Shown: positions 29,725 through 40,877, numbered from the stretch's first letter. The stretch: DNA of 64,000 nucleotides from Prochlorococcus sp. AG-418-D13 (GCA_003214315.1 QCLU01000003.1:119010-183009); one strand, 5' to 3'. The notes: a model not told the origin generated them from the sequence alone. Numbers and translations: made by a program.

Positions 29725-31145
29725 AGTGATTTAAATAATCTTTGTTGTATGTTGTGATTGACAATAGGGCTTGAATAATTATTTTTTTCTAAATTAGATA
29801 TGTCCCCATTTAATAATTCTGAATTTGACACTTTAGATAATTCAGGAATCCAATATTTTATATATTCGCAAATAGGATCAAATTTTTTTGCTTGGGTATA
29901 TGGATTAAAAATCCTAAGTGGTTTTGGATCCATACCGCTACTGGAGCTCCACTGCCATCCCCCATTATTTGCAGCTAAGTCTCCATCAACCAATGTCTCC
30001 ATAAATTTTTTCTCGCCCATTTGCCAACTGCATATAAGATCTTTTACCAGAAATGAAGCGACTATCATCCTACATCTGTTATGCATCCAGCCAGTACTAT
30101 TTAGTTGACGCATTGCAGCATCAACTATAGGTACTCCGGTCTCTCCGTTGCTCCAATGTTCAAACAATTCATTATTGTTTTGCCATCGAAAGTGATCCCA
30201 TTTTTTTCTATATGGACCTTTCTCTAGCTCTGGGAAATGGAATAAGCAATGTTGATAAAATTCACGCCAAACAAGTTCTTTTTGCCAAGTTTCAATTGAT
30301 AGGTAATTTTCTTGATTTGCAAAATCTGAATTTAAATTTAATGTGGCGTTCCAAACTTTTCTAATGCTGATGGTGCCGAATCTGAGAGATGCACTTAGAA
30401 ATGATGTCCCATTATGGGAAGGAAAATCTCTTGCAGAATTATAGGAATATATTTTTTTTTCTTTAATGAAGTTTTCTAATAATGTTTCTGCAGCATTCTC
30501 TCCAGGTCTACATGGACAAATATTCGAACCAGTAAATTTAATATTTTTGATAAATTTCTCTAGAACAGAATCAGATGAATTTATTGTCTTATTTTCTTTG
30601 AGTTTATTATCTATATCTTTAAACTTGAAAACAACTTTATCTTGGTCATATGAACCTAATAAATTCATTTTTGATTTAAGGTTTTTATAAAAAGGTCCAT
30701 AAACTGAATAAGGATTGTTATTCCCTGAAAATATTTTTAAAGGTTCTACTAATAAGTGATCCCAAGTTTCAATAACTTGAATATTTTGTTCTTTTAAGTT
30801 TTTTTTTATTTGTAAATCGCGATTAATCTCATAAGGTTCAATAGATCTATTCCAAAAAACAAATTTAGCATCTATTTTCTTTGCTAATTGAGGAATTATT
30901 AATACCGGATCTCCTTCTTCCATAACTAATCTACTACCAATTTTTTTCCAATTATTTCCTAATTCTTGAAGCGAATTTCCTAGAAACCAAGCTCTTGAAC
31001 TTGCATTGAAATCGTGTGAGTAATTTTTATCAAATATATAAGTTGAAGTAATAGCATTTGATAATGAAAATGCTTTGATTAAAGCCTGATTATCAAATAT
31101 TCTTAAATCCTTTCTATGCCAAAAAAGTATTCTAGGTTTATTCAT
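29709..31145 (-). CDS. phr: Deoxyribodipyrimidine photolyase
   Basis: A 478-residue class I cryptochrome/photolyase. The N-terminal antenna domain starts ILFWHRKDLRIFDNQAL. The C-terminal FAD domain carries the segment WHNR-like WMHNRCRM and the motif NNGGWQWSSSSGMDPKPLRIFNPYTQ-type region near residue 395, with the Trp and Asn residues typical of CPD photolyases. It repairs UV-induced pyrimidine dimers using light, useful in a surface-ocean phototroph. Its ATG overlaps the stop of the upstream Nudix gene by four bases. Confidence 0.93.
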   Translation of the reverse strand: MNKPRILFWHRKDLRIFDNQALIKAFSLSNAITSTYIFDKNYSHDFNASSRAWFLGNSLQELGNNWKKIGSRLVMEEGDPVLIIPQLAKKIDAKFVFWNRSIEPYEINRDLQIKKNLKEQNIQVIETWDHLLVEPLKIFSGNNNPYSVYGPFYKNLKSKMNLLGSYDQDKVVFKFKDIDNKLKENKTINSSDSVLEKFIKNIKFTGSNICPCRPGENAAETLLENFIKEKKIYSYNSARDFPSHNGTSFLSASLRFGTISIRKVWNATLNLNSDFANQENYLSIETWQKELVWREFYQHCLFHFPELEKGPYRKKWDHFRWQNNNELFEHWSNGETGVPIVDAAMRQLNSTGWMHNRCRMIVASFLVKDLICSWQMGEKKFMETLVDGDLAANNGGWQWSSSSGMDPKPLRIFNPYTQAKKFDPICEYIKYWIPELSKVSNSELLNGDISNLEKNNYSSPIVNHNIQQRLFKSLYAEI

Positions 31146-31705
31146 AATTTATCTAAAAATTGTTTAGCTCTAAACCAAGCAGTCACGGTTTTTGCGTCAA
31201 GAATTTCATCCCCGCTAGAAATAAGATTATCTAGTTCGTCGGGATCTAAAATTAATACTTCTATGTCTTCATCTAAATCTCCTTTAACCTCGGAATTGAG
31301 TTTATTTAAATCACGAGCTAAAAATAAATAAATTTCTTCATCTGCATAACCTGGGGCAGGGACAAGAGTTCCTAGTTCATCCCATTTGTTTGCATTGAAT
31401 CCAGTCTCTTCTTGTATTTCTCTTTGAATTGAATCAATAGGTGTTTCACCTATTTCTAATGTACCTGCTGGAAATTCTAATAAATATCTTGAAACAGCAA
31501 ATCTATATTGCCGAAGAATTATAACTTTATTGTCTATTGTAATAGGTACGGCTAATGCTGCCCCAGGATGCTTAATGTATCCATATTCACCTTCATGACC
31601 ATTTGGAAGCTCAATTCTATTTATTTCAAAACTAAATTTTTTTGACTTTAACTCAGATATTTTTTCTTTAAAAATGGATCTTTTTATAAGGTTTTTGTTG
31701 CCCAT
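31142..31705 (-). CDS. Nudix hydrolase, ADP-ribose pyrophosphatase-like
   Basis: A 187-residue Nudix protein. The Nudix box is seen as GTLEIGETPIDSIQREIQEETGF, matching Gx5Ex7REUxEExGU. The surrounding sequence (RQYRFAVSRYLLEFPAG before it) is of ADP-ribose pyrophosphatase type. It probably hydrolyses ADP-ribose or a related nucleotide sugar. It lies in the apparent operon folK-nudix-phr on the minus strand. Confidence 0.9.
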   Translation of the reverse strand: MGNKNLIKRSIFKEKISELKSKKFSFEINRIELPNGHEGEYGYIKHPGAALAVPITIDNKVIILRQYRFAVSRYLLEFPAGTLEIGETPIDSIQREIQEETGFNANKWDELGTLVPAPGYADEEIYLFLARDLNKLNSEVKGDLDEDIEVLILDPDELDNLISSGDEILDAKTVTAWFRAKQFLDKL

Positions 31706-31757
31706 AATTTTTTAAATAAAAATAGCCTAACAGTTATTTTTTGGTTTTGTAAATCAT

Positions 31758-32333
31758 TTATATAGACCATTTTGGGACATCAAACTTTGTGATTTTTTGG
31801 CTTCTACTTAAGATTTCAGATAGTGGTGTAATAACGAAATTCCGATTCATGAATCTAGGGTGAGGTAATGTTAATTCCTCGTCAACCGTATAAAAATCTT
31901 CCCACCAAAGAATATCTAAATCGAGGCATCTTGATAGCCATTTCTTACCCTTTGGCGTCTCTTCTCGTCCGAAAAATTTCTCTAACTTTTTTAGCTCTTT
32001 TAAAAGTAATTTAGCGTTTTTATTTGATGGTTTAGGAAAAGAATTACTTTTTATAAGTAAGAGAGTATTTAAATAATTTGGCTGCTCATTTTCAACACCA
32101 TGAGGTAATGTCTCATAAATTGAAGACCAAAAAAAGTTTGCATGAAATTTGCTTTTCTCTTCTTTTTTTTTGTTGAAACTATCTCCCCACTCATTTATTA
32201 TTTCCTCTATTTTTGGTTTGCAAATTAATAGTGACTCAAGAGGGCTTCCGAATTTACTATCAATATTTGCTCCGAGGGATATACATAGTCCATTTTTGAT
32301 ATTAAGATTTGATAATTCCACTACAAAAAACAA
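31758..32333 (-). CDS. folK: 2-amino-4-hydroxy-6-hydroxymethyldihydropteridine pyrophosphokinase
   Basis: A 191-residue HPPK that transfers pyrophosphate to the pterin in folate synthesis. Seen motifs are the N-terminal [15 protein letters not shown], the NTLLLIKS segment, and the C-terminal [10 protein letters not shown] followed by [19 protein letters not shown] small insertion ([17 protein letters not shown]) before the usual strand makes it slightly longer than the E. coli enzyme. It is divergent from chlD with a 36-base gap. Confidence 0.93.
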   Translation of the reverse strand: MFFVVELSNLNIKNGLCISLGANIDSKFGSPLESLLICKPKIEEIINEWGDSFNKKKEEKSKFHANFFWSSIYETLPHGVENEQPNYLNTLLLIKSNSFPKPSNKNAKLLLKELKKLEKFFGREETPKGKKWLSRCLDLDILWWEDFYTVDEELTLPHPRFMNRNFVITPLSEILSRSQKITKFDVPKWSI

Positions 32334-32369
32334 AGTTATTGGATAAATTCTATATCAGGCATTTTTAAA

Positions 32370-34548
32370 GTGATTTTGAACCCCGAGTTAAAAGAAAAAA
32401 GAGAAATAAAAGATTTAATGAACTCAAAGGATTCTTTTAGAGCTTTTCCTTTGGCGGCAATTACGGGTCATAGTTTATTGAAATTATCTTTGCTTTTGGC
32501 AGCAGTTGATCCGAGTTTAGGAGGAGTGATTATCGCTGGCGGAAGAGGTACTGGTAAGTCAGTATTAGCAAGGGGTTTGCATACTTTGCTTCCTCCTATA
32601 GAAGTATTAGATAATGAATCAATACTGGAAACACTATCTAAGACAAATAGTAATACTTCATTAAGACCTATTGGTAGAAACCTAGATCCACATAAACCAG
32701 AGGAATGGGATATTAGTACTAATAAATTGTTAGAGGAGACAATTGGAAGTGATTATTTGAATCAAATTGATGAAATTCCAAAAAAAGTAAAAGAGGCACC
32801 ATTTGTTCAAGTTCCCATTGGTATAACTGAAGATAGACTTGTTGGGTCAATTGATGTCGCTGCCTCATTAAGTACGGGAGAACAAGTGTTTCAGCCTGGA
32901 ATTTTAGCAGAAGCTCATAGAGGTGTTCTGTATGTAGACGATATAAATTTATTGGATGATGGAATTGTAAATTTAATTCTTGAAGCTATAGGAAGAGAGC
33001 AAAATAATATTGAAAGAGATGGTTTAAGCCTTTCTCATCCTTGTAAGTCACTTTTAATAGCAACTTATAATCCTGAAGAAGGTGTTTTAAGAGATCATGT
33101 TTTAGATCGTTTTGCCATTGTGCTTTCCGCAGATCAATCTATTGATAATGTTCAAAGAGTTGAGATTACAAAATCTGTTTTATCGCACGCAGAAAATAAT
33201 ATTAAATTTTCAGAAAAATGGTCTGAAGAATCTGATAATTTATCCACTCAATTAATTTTGGCAAGGCAATGGTTAAAGGATGTCAAGATAACAAAAGAGC
33301 AAATAACCTATTTAGTGAATGAAGCTCTTAGAGGAGGCGTAGAAGGGCATAGGTCAGAATTATTTGCAGTAAAAGTAGCAAAGGCTAATGCAGCACTTCG
33401 AGGCGATGAGAATGTAAATTCTGAAGACCTAAAAGTCGCAGTTAGGTTAGTTATTCTCCCACGAGCAATGCAAATTCCTCCTGAAGATGATGATATTCAA
33501 CCCCCCCCCTCCGGAGGATCAGAGTCCCCCTCCTCCGCCTCAATCAAACAATGAAGAGTCTGAACCTGAGACTAATGAAAATGATAATGAGCAAGACCTA
33601 GAACAAGAAGAAGATAATTCTGATGGAGAAGAAGAATCTACTCCCGAAATACCTGAAGAATTCATATTAGATCCTGAGGCATGTATGGTTGATCCTGATT
33701 TATTGCTTTTTTCATCAGCTAAATCAAAAGCCGGAAATAGTGGAAGTAGATCAGTGATATTCAGTGATAGTAGAGGAAGGTATGTGAAACCTATAATTCC
33801 AAGAGGTAAAGTAAAAAGAATTGCAGTAGATGCGACTTTGCGAGCTGCAGCTCCTTATCAAAAATCACGAAGATTAAGGAATCCTAATAAATCAATAATC
33901 ATAGAAGAAAATGATTTTAGGGCTAAGCTTCTTCAAAAAAAAGCGGGTGCTTTAGTCATTTTTCTTGTTGATGCTAGTGGTTCTATGGCTCTTAATAGAA
34001 TGCAAAGCGCTAAAGGGGCAGTTATCAGACTTTTGACAGAGGCATATGAGAATAGAGATGAAGTTGCCCTAATTCCCTTTAGAGGTAATCAGGCAGAAGT
34101 TCTTTTACCTCCAACAAGATCAATAACTGCAGCGAAAAGAAGGCTAGAAACAATGCCCTGCGGAGGTGGATCGCCTTTAGCTCATGGACTAACGCAATCA
34201 GCAAAAGTAGCAAAAAATGCTCTTTCTACTGGAGATATAGGTCAAGTTATTGTTGTTGGAATTACCGATGGAAGAGGAAATGTTCCATTAGGATTATCTC
34301 TAGGACAAAATGATGTTGAAGAAAACGAAAATACAAATGCAAATTTAAAGCAGGAGGTTCTTGATATTGCAGCAAAATATCCCATGCTTGGGATAAAACT
34401 TTTGATAATTGATACAGAAAGAAAATTTATTGCAAGTGGATTTGGTAAAGAATTAGCAGAGGCAGCTCAAGGTAAATATGTTCAACTGCCAAAAGCTACA
34501 GATAAAGCAATCGCAACTATGGCTTTAAATGCTATAAATGAATTTTAA
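32370..34548 (+). CDS. chlD: Magnesium chelatase subunit ChlD, interrupted by a +1 frameshift at a C9 run
   Basis: Two overlapping frames, 32370-33554 and 33487-34548, together encode ChlD. The first has the AAA domain ([33 protein letters not shown]). The second has the proline-rich and acidic linker and the C-terminal von Willebrand domain with the MIDAS motif VDASGSMA. They are joined by nine C residues at 33501-33509; eight would restore one frame of about 725 residues. ChlD with ChlI and ChlH inserts magnesium into protoporphyrin IX, an essential step in chlorophyll synthesis. Translation starts at GTG. Confidence 0.9.
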
Positions 34549-34555
34549 ATATTTC

Positions 34556-35401
34556 TCATGGATAAATTTCGTTAAGGAATTTTGAAAGTCCAATCGTTAA
34601 ATCTCTTATAGATTTGGTTAATTCTTTATCTTGAGTTAATTTTTTAAAATCATCACTCATATCATCTATTTTGGTTGAAATAGACCTAGCAGAATTTATT
34701 GTCAATTTAATATCATTAAGGGTTTCTTTGTCATCGATAGTAGACAAAATGTTATTCAAATGATTAGCAGCAATTGTAATTTCTTTTATTAGAGGTTCAA
34801 CTCTTTCTATTTCTTTTTTCGATAAATAAATTAATTCATCAAGATTTTCTTGTGTTTTGTCAAATTGATCAATTGAGTTGAGGACGTTTTCAATTAAGTT
34901 TTCTTGATTTGTTTCTTTTAAAAGTTGGCTTATTCTATTAGTTATATTTGAAAGACTTGATAGTTGCTTACCTGTGATAGTGTCTCCCTGACAAATAATT
35001 AATTTGGTATCGCATTTTTCGGATATAGGTTGTGCGATGTTTTTAGGAATTGTCTTGTCACTAGTTTCTAGAGCAACTTGCACATCTCCTCCAAGGAATG
35101 AATTTGTCACTACCCTTGCGAATGCAGGCCTTGGAAGAATAATTTCAGGATTATTTAAAACTATTTTTGCTTTAATTGATTCATTCGTGAACAAGATATC
35201 TTCTATCGATCCAACTAAGATTCCTCGGTAAGTAACTGGAGATTTTTTTGATAAACCGCTTGCGTTATTGAATTCAGCAAAGAGGTACCAATTTTTTGAA
35301 GATAATCTTACTCCTCTTAGCCAAAAAGAAAAAAAAGTGAATATTAAAATGCCCCCTAATAAGGAAAAACCAACTATTGAATCTCGTAAGCTTCTACGCA
35401 T
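34556..35401 (-). CDS. MlaD/MCE-family lipid-binding protein
   Basis: A 281-residue protein with one N-terminal membrane helix (about residues 10-28) and a single MCE domain (YLFAEFNNASGLSKKSPVTYRGILVGSIEDI). This is the substrate-binding component of Mla/TGD-type lipid transporters, homologous to plant TGD2. The C-terminal half is helical. It starts 5 bases after the ATPase gene, so the two form an operon; the permease (MlaE/TGD1) gene is not in the window. It likely helps move lipids between membranes of the envelope. Confidence 0.88.
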   Translation of the reverse strand: MRRSLRDSIVGFSLLGGILIFTFFSFWLRGVRLSSKNWYLFAEFNNASGLSKKSPVTYRGILVGSIEDILFTNESIKAKIVLNNPEIILPRPAFARVVTNSFLGGDVQVALETSDKTIPKNIAQPISEKCDTKLIICQGDTITGKQLSSLSNITNRISQLLKETNQENLIENVLNSIDQFDKTQENLDELIYLSKKEIERVEPLIKEITIAANHLNNILSTIDDKETLNDIKLTINSARSISTKIDDMSDDFKKLTQDKELTKSIRDLTIGLSKFLNEIYP

Positions 35402-35406
35402 AATTT

Positions 35407-36192
35407 CTAAATGTCTTTTGGTTGCATTGGACCATCAAGTTTCCCATGTCTAAATTGAAATACATAGGGATCTTTACTCTCTTTAAATTCATTAATCGAG
35501 CCTGCCCATCTAAATTTGCCTCCATAAAGCATTAAAACTTTATCTGAAGTTCTCTCTATAGTACTAAGAACATGGCTAACCACAATAGATGATCCGCTAG
35601 CTTTATCATTTGTCTTATTAATTAAATCTTCAATTCTTGATGAGGCAATGGGATCAAGGCCGGCAGTTGGTTCATCAAAAAGTAATAAAGGTTTTGACTT
35701 TGCATTAAGAGTTTGATCAGTAATTAATGCCCTAGCAAAACTTACTCTTTTTTGCATGCCTCCACTTAATTCATTTGGAAGTTTATTCTCAATATTAAAT
35801 AATCCTACCTCAGCTAAGCATTCAAGTACTATTTCATGAATTGACTTTTTCGATAGGTTTTTATTTCTCTTGAGTAGAAAACCTACATTTTCTTCAATAG
35901 TTAGAGATCCTAATAAAGCCGGGTTCTGGAAAACTAGTCTTACATCAGGAGGATTATTTTGATCTAATCTCAAATATGTTTGCTTCTCCCCAAATATTCT
36001 TAATTCTCCTTTGGTAGGTAAAATGAGTCCTGCTAATATTTTTAATATGGTTGATTTACCAGAACCTGAGGGGCCAACAATAGCTAATTTCTCTCCATCA
36101 TTAAGTTCAAAATTTATTTGATTAAGCACATTAACTTCCCCCCAGCTTATTGAGAGGTTTTTTGTTTCAACTGCATGCTTTGATTTTTTCAA
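35407..36192 (-). CDS. ABC transporter ATPase, MlaF/TGD3-like
   Basis: A 261-residue ATP-binding cassette protein with Walker A (GPSGSGKST), the Q loop, the signature LSGGMQKRVSFARAL and Walker B LLLFDEPTAGLDP. The N-terminal AVETKNLSISWGEV layout is of MlaF type. It is followed by the MCE-domain gene with 5 bases between, which makes lipid transport the best reading. The membrane subunit must be encoded elsewhere. Confidence 0.9.
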   Translation of the reverse strand: MKKSKHAVETKNLSISWGEVNVLNQINFELNDGEKLAIVGPSGSGKSTILKILAGLILPTKGELRIFGEKQTYLRLDQNNPPDVRLVFQNPALLGSLTIEENVGFLLKRNKNLSKKSIHEIVLECLAEVGLFNIENKLPNELSGGMQKRVSFARALITDQTLNAKSKPLLLFDEPTAGLDPIASSRIEDLINKTNDKASGSSIVVSHVLSTIERTSDKVLMLYGGKFRWAGSINEFKESKDPYVFQFRHGKLDGPMQPKDI

Positions 36193-36326
36193 AACCTAGA
36201 TAGAGAAATATTCATCTTCATATATATATTGCCTATTTTTATAAATAAAAAAAGGATGATTGAATTTGATTTATAATCAATTTAAATGATTTTTTTATTT
36301 GAAGATAATAATTAAAGAGGTTTTTA

Positions 36327-37712
36327 ATGAATAAACAAAAAAAAAGAGTTAGAAGATTTTATAACTACCATAAAAAGTATAACTTTCATCTATTGAACAA
36401 AATTTCAAGAATTTTGAGTTGGTTTTTGCCAGGACTGGTAATAAAAAGATGGATGCTTACATCTGCAATAGGATTTCTTACTTCATTACTAGGCCTTTCA
36501 ATTTGGACAAATTTAAGCCCCCTTTATTGGTTTTCTGAGATATTTTTTGGTTTATTGACAGGTTTAACTAAAATCTTACCCATTTCATTACTAGGGCCAT
36601 TAATTTTTGCTATTGGACTTATTTTGATAGGGATTGGACAAAATAGAAGTATTAATTCTATTCAAAAAGCGCTTGTTCCAGAAAAAGATACATTTTTAGT
36701 TGATGCATTAAGAGTTAAGAGCAAATTAAACAGAGGTCCTAATATTGTTGCGATTGGGGGAGGTACAGGCTTATCTACTTTATTAAAAGGCCTAAAAAAC
36801 TATAGCAGTAATATAACAGCAATTGTAACTGTCTCAGATGATGGCGGAAGTAGTGGAATTCTTAGAAAACAATTAGGCGTGCAACCTCCAGGAGATATTA
36901 GAAATTGTCTAGCAGCCTTATCAAACGAAGAGCCTATTTTAACTAGATTATTCCAGTATAGATTTTCAGAGGGAAGTGGTCTCGAGGGACATAGTTTTGG
37001 AAATCTATTTTTATCAGCTTTAACAACAATCACGGGCAGTTTAGAAAAAGCAGTTCAAGCATCTAGTAAGGTTTTGGCCGTACAAGGTCAAGTTTTGCCG
37101 GCCACAAATATTAATGTTATGTTATGGGCTGAATTAGAAGATGGTGAAAAAATTTTTGGTGAAAGCAAGATCAGCAAATCTAAAAAATTAATTTCGAGGA
37201 TTGGTTACATACCAGAAAATCCTTCAGCTCTTAAGAGTGCTCTTGAATCTATAAAAGAAGCTGATTTAATTGTTCTTGGTCCAGGGAGTCTATACACTTC
37301 TTTATTGCCTAATCTTTTAGTACCAGAGATAGTAGATGCCTTATTACAAAATAATGCTCCCAAAATTTATATAAGTAATTTGATGACTCAGCCAGGAGAA
37401 ACAGATGGACTTGATGTTTATCAACATATTAAAGCAATAGAAAAGCAACTATCAAATTTTGGAATTAATACTAGAATTTTTAATTCAATATTATCTCAGA
37501 TTCAATTTGAAAAGTCTCCATTAGTTGATTATTACGAAAGTAGAGGGGCAGAGCCTGTCCAATGTAATAAAGAAAAATTATTATCCGAAGGTTATTATGT
37601 TTTACAAGCTCCATTATATTCAAAAAGAATAACTCCAACTCTTAGGCATGATCCAAGAAAACTCGCAAGAGCAGTTATGTTTATGTACCGTAAGTTGAAA
37701 AAAATCAACTAA
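36327..37712 (+). CDS. YvcK/CofD-like protein (gluconeogenesis factor family)
   Basis: A 461-residue protein. Two hydrophobic segments (about 45-65 and 85-112) precede a CofD-like domain that begins [17 protein letters not shown] and [14 protein letters not shown]. This is the YvcK type, which in Bacillus affects morphology on gluconeogenic carbon and binds UDP-sugars, rather than true CofD of F420 synthesis. The N-terminal membrane anchor occurs in cyanobacterial forms. It ends in a four-base convergent overlap with ndhJ. Confidence 0.88.
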   Translation: MNKQKKRVRRFYNYHKKYNFHLLNKISRILSWFLPGLVIKRWMLTSAIGFLTSLLGLSIWTNLSPLYWFSEIFFGLLTGLTKILPISLLGPLIFAIGLILIGIGQNRSINSIQKALVPEKDTFLVDALRVKSKLNRGPNIVAIGGGTGLSTLLKGLKNYSSNITAIVTVSDDGGSSGILRKQLGVQPPGDIRNCLAALSNEEPILTRLFQYRFSEGSGLEGHSFGNLFLSALTTITGSLEKAVQASSKVLAVQGQVLPATNINVMLWAELEDGEKIFGESKISKSKKLISRIGYIPENPSALKSALESIKEADLIVLGPGSLYTSLLPNLLVPEIVDALLQNNAPKIYISNLMTQPGETDGLDVYQHIKAIEKQLSNFGINTRIFNSILSQIQFEKSPLVDYYESRGAEPVQCNKEKLLSEGYYVLQAPLYSKRITPTLRHDPRKLARAVMFMYRKLKKIN

Positions 37713-38239
37713 TAAGCATCTTGAAGTTCATAGAAATCTGGCTGAATATAATCTTTTCGCAATGGCCATCCTCTCCAGTCTTCAGGCATTAATAGTCTTT
37801 TGGGATTAGGATGATCAATAAAATTTATTCCATACATATCAAAAGTTTCTCTTTCTTGCCAATCACTTCCTTTAAAAATCTTATACAAACTAGGGATTGA
37901 TAAATCAGAATCTCTTTTTAAGAAAACTTTTAATCTAACTTCTTTAATTTTTTCGATTTTTTGTAAATCATCAACAGTTATAAAATGGTAGAAACTAACA
38001 AGATTTTTGCCTGGTCCCTCATCATATCCTCCTTGACATTGGAGATAGTTGAAACCGTAATTTCTCAAGGCAGATACTGCTTCATATAATTTGTTAGGTT
38101 CCACAGAAATGTTCTCTATTCCTATGTGATCATCAAATAAAGATTGATTTGGGATTCCATCTTTAGACAAAGATTGGCTTATAAACCCTTCTTTTTCTAT
38201 TGAAGTATCTGAGGATTTGGCTAAACCGTCTTTTTCCAT
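37709..38239 (-). CDS. ndhJ: NAD(P)H-quinone oxidoreductase subunit J
   Basis: A 176-residue NDH-1 subunit (30 kDa/NuoC family). The C-terminal signature [36 protein letters not shown] is complete. The complex sits in the thylakoid membrane and drives cyclic electron flow and respiration. Its ATG overlaps the ndhK stop by one base (TAATG), and the three genes ndhC-K-J form the usual cyanobacterial operon. Confidence 0.97.
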   Translation of the reverse strand: MEKDGLAKSSDTSIEKEGFISQSLSKDGIPNQSLFDDHIGIENISVEPNKLYEAVSALRNYGFNYLQCQGGYDEGPGKNLVSFYHFITVDDLQKIEKIKEVRLKVFLKRDSDLSIPSLYKIFKGSDWQERETFDMYGINFIDHPNPKRLLMPEDWRGWPLRKDYIQPDFYELQDAY

Positions 38240-38973
38240 TAATCTTCTACAGTATTAATAATTTCAGTTTTTTCGGCTTTTTCAGGTAATTCAGTTATTT
38301 TTTCTTTTTTGGAGGAGGGAATTACGTTGGCTGGAGTTTTGTTTAGATATTCACCTGTATTTTCTGAGAAAACAAGATTCATTTCGTGATCAGATGTTAT
38401 GTATCTGTGAGTTTGCTCTGTTTTTGTGCGCTCTAAAATTGATTCATTACCAACTTTTTTTCTTAATTTAATTACAGCATCAAAAATTGCTTCAGGTCTT
38501 GGTGGGCATCCTGGAAGGTATAAATCAACTGGTATCAATTTATCAACGCCTCTTACAGCAGTTGTAGAATCTGCGCTGAACATTCCCCCTGTGATTGTGC
38601 AAGCACCCATGGCAATCACATATTTTGGTTCAGGCATTTGTTCATAAAGTCTTACTAGGGCTGGAGCCATCTTCATCGTTACTGTTCCTGCAACTATTAG
38701 CAAATCTGCTTGCCTTGGGGAGCTTCTAGGCACTAAACCAAATCTATCAAAATCAAATCTAGATCCGATTAAGGCAGCAAATTCTATAAAACAACAAGCT
38801 GTTCCGTACAAAAGAGGCCATAGACTACTTAATCTAGCCCAATTGTGAAGATCGTCTAAACTTGTCATTATAATATTTTCGCTTAAATCTGTAGTAACTT
38901 GTGGTGCACCAAGAGGATTACAAGTTCCTTCTCGGATTTCTCTTATTGCTTTTGGGGATAATTGTGGATTCAA
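38239..38973 (-). CDS. ndhK: NAD(P)H-quinone oxidoreductase subunit K
   Basis: A 244-residue subunit that holds the N2-type [4Fe-4S] cluster. Cysteines are in [23 protein letters not shown] and [10 protein letters not shown], all intact. The C-terminal ~40 residues are charged and variable. It sits 4 bases after ndhC and overlaps ndhJ by one base. Confidence 0.97.
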   Translation of the reverse strand: MNPQLSPKAIREIREGTCNPLGAPQVTTDLSENIIMTSLDDLHNWARLSSLWPLLYGTACCFIEFAALIGSRFDFDRFGLVPRSSPRQADLLIVAGTVTMKMAPALVRLYEQMPEPKYVIAMGACTITGGMFSADSTTAVRGVDKLIPVDLYLPGCPPRPEAIFDAVIKLRKKVGNESILERTKTEQTHRYITSDHEMNLVFSENTGEYLNKTPANVIPSSKKEKITELPEKAEKTEIINTVED

Positions 38974-38977
38974 TTTT

Positions 38978-39340
38978 TTAACTCCATTCTAAAGCACCTT
39001 TTCTCCATGCGTATGCCAGAGCGATAACAAGTATTGCAATGAAAATTAAAGCCTCAATAAAAGCTAATAAGCCTAATCTATTGAAGGCAACAGCCCAAGG
39101 ATAAAGGAATACTGTCTCAACATCAAATATAACGAAAACTAAGGCAAACATGTAATAACGAATATTAAATTGAATCCATGCTCCTCCTATAGGCTCCATT
39201 CCAGATTCATATGTAAGTTTTCTTTCCCCTGTTCTGCCTTTTGGAGCAACTATGAGATTAGTAACTAGAGCTAATACTGGTACAGCTGCGGCAATTATAA
39301 GGAAACCTAAAAAATATTCATAGCCAGTTAATAAAAACAT
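38978..39340 (-). CDS. ndhC: NAD(P)H-quinone oxidoreductase subunit 3
   Basis: A 120-residue membrane subunit with three helices. The conserved loop [23 protein letters not shown] and the second-helix [16 protein letters not shown] are diagnostic. It is first in the ndhC-ndhK-ndhJ operon and divergent from the rubredoxin gene. Confidence 0.96.
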   Translation of the reverse strand: MFLLTGYEYFLGFLIIAAAVPVLALVTNLIVAPKGRTGERKLTYESGMEPIGGAWIQFNIRYYMFALVFVIFDVETVFLYPWAVAFNRLGLLAFIEALIFIAILVIALAYAWRKGALEWS

Positions 39341-39417
39341 CTTAAAAAATTAATTTTGAATAAAGGTCGCTTAATTAAGGAAAATCTTTTAAAGTTCTTA
39401 AAGAACAATAATAAACC

Positions 39418-39846
39418 GTGAGTGAAAACATTCAACCAGCCTCTGAGGAAAACAAAATAGTTGAAGACTTTGAGAAAGAAAAACTTTCTGAAAACTCCTC
39501 TGGAGTAAATGTTGAACAACCTGTCCTTAATTTAGAACAAAATAGATTCGAATGTAGAAGTTGTGGATACATTTATGATCCGTCTGAAGGAAATAAAAAA
39601 TTAAACATACCTAAAAATACGCCTTTTTCAGAGTTGGATGGCAACACCTTCGCTTGCCCTGTTTGTCGAGCTGGTAAAAATTTTTATAAGGATATTGGAT
39701 CCAGAGCAAAACCTAGTGGATTTGAAGAGAATTTAGTTTATGGATTTGGATTTAATAGCTTACCTCCGGGACAAAAAAATATATTGATTTTTGGGGGTTT
39801 GGCGTTTGCTGCTGCTATGTTCCTTTCTTTGTACTCTTTGCATTAA
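39418..39846 (+). CDS. rub: Membrane-anchored rubredoxin
   Basis: A 142-residue protein starting at GTG. A variable N-terminal 40 residues is followed by a rubredoxin domain with two CxxC pairs, Cys46/Cys49 (ECRSCGYIYDP) and Cys80/Cys83 (ACPVCRAGKNFY), and a C-terminal membrane helix (about 121-140). This is the RubA-type thylakoid rubredoxin required for photosystem assembly in cyanobacteria and chloroplasts. It is followed by ycf48 and psbEFLJ on the same strand, a conserved photosystem II assembly cluster. Confidence 0.93.
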   Translation: MSENIQPASEENKIVEDFEKEKLSENSSGVNVEQPVLNLEQNRFECRSCGYIYDPSEGNKKLNIPKNTPFSELDGNTFACPVCRAGKNFYKDIGSRAKPSGFEENLVYGFGFNSLPPGQKNILIFGGLAFAAAMFLSLYSLH

Positions 39847-39855
39847 TATAATTAA

Positions 39856-40869
39856 ATGAAAAAATTTTTTACCAGTATTCCTAATCTTCTTTTATCTGTA
39901 GCTCTCTGTTTCGTTTTAAGCAGTTGTTCATCTACAGGTGTCAAGATGAATGAAAGCAGCCCTTGGAAAACAATTCAGTTTGAAGATCAGGCTAATGCTT
40001 TAGATGTTGATTTTATAGATGATAATCATGGTTTTTTAGTAGGTTCAAACAGATTGATTATGGAATCAATTGATGGTGGTGAAACATGGGAAAAAAGATC
40101 ATTAGATATTTCTGCTGAAGAGAACTTTCGCCTTCTTGATATTGATTTCAAGGGTTCTGAAGGTTGGTTAATAGGACAACCCTCTCTCGTAATGCATACT
40201 CTCGATGAAGGTAAAAATTGGACTAGGCTTTCACTTGGTAAGTTACCAGGCCAGCCTTTCTTAGTTACTACTATTGATGAAGGAGTTGCTCAATTAGCGA
40301 CAACCTCAGCAGCTATTTATGAAACTTCCAATAGCGGTGAAACATGGGAGGCAAAAGTATCAGACCCTTCGGAACAAGGAGGTATAAGAGATTTAAGAAG
40401 AACCTCTAGCGGTGATTATGTGAGCGTAAGCAGTCTTGGAAATTTCTTCTCTACTCTTGATAGGGATAGCAATACTTGGATTGCTCACCAAAGAGCAAGT
40501 AGTAAGAGAGTGCAAAGCATTGGTTTCAATCCAGAAGGAAGTTTATGGATGATTTCAAGAGGTGCGGAAATTAGATTTAATGAAGATTCTAATAATCTAG
40601 AAAGTTGGTCAAAGCCTATAATTCCTATTCTTAATGGTTACAATTATCTAGACATGGGATGGGATCCAAATGGTGACATATGGGCTGGCGGTGGTAATGG
40701 TACTTTAATAGTAAGTAAAGATCAAGGTGAAACTTGGAATTCAGATCCTCTTGCTTCTGGGTTGCCTACTAACTATATAAAAATAGTTTTTCTTGATAAG
40801 GAGTCTTTAGATAATCAAAAAGGATTCATACTTGGGGAACGTGGTTACATCCTTAAATGGAATAGCTAG
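39856..40869 (+). CDS. ycf48: Photosystem II assembly factor Ycf48/HCF136
   Basis: A 337-residue lumenal beta-propeller protein. The N terminus is a lipoprotein signal peptide with lipobox LSSC, lipidated Cys24 predicted. Repeated blades carry the DGGETWE-type motif ([33 protein letters not shown]). It helps insert D1 and assemble the photosystem II reaction centre. It lies 9 bases after the rubredoxin gene and precedes psbEFLJ. Confidence 0.95.
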   Translation: MKKFFTSIPNLLLSVALCFVLSSCSSTGVKMNESSPWKTIQFEDQANALDVDFIDDNHGFLVGSNRLIMESIDGGETWEKRSLDISAEENFRLLDIDFKGSEGWLIGQPSLVMHTLDEGKNWTRLSLGKLPGQPFLVTTIDEGVAQLATTSAAIYETSNSGETWEAKVSDPSEQGGIRDLRRTSSGDYVSVSSLGNFFSTLDRDSNTWIAHQRASSKRVQSIGFNPEGSLWMISRGAEIRFNEDSNNLESWSKPIIPILNGYNYLDMGWDPNGDIWAGGGNGTLIVSKDQGETWNSDPLASGLPTNYIKIVFLDKESLDNQKGFILGERGYILKWNS

Positions 40870-40877
40870 ATCTGTAA

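Noticed and set aside
33487..34548. Second half of chlD as an independent gene starting MMIFNPPPP
   Set aside because: The frame is clearly the ChlD C-terminal part joined at the C9 tract, and the start codons upstream of it lie inside the first frame.
36327..37712. YvcK-like gene as CofD of F420 synthesis
   Set aside because: N-terminal membrane helices and the overall type fit YvcK, and no other F420 genes are seen.
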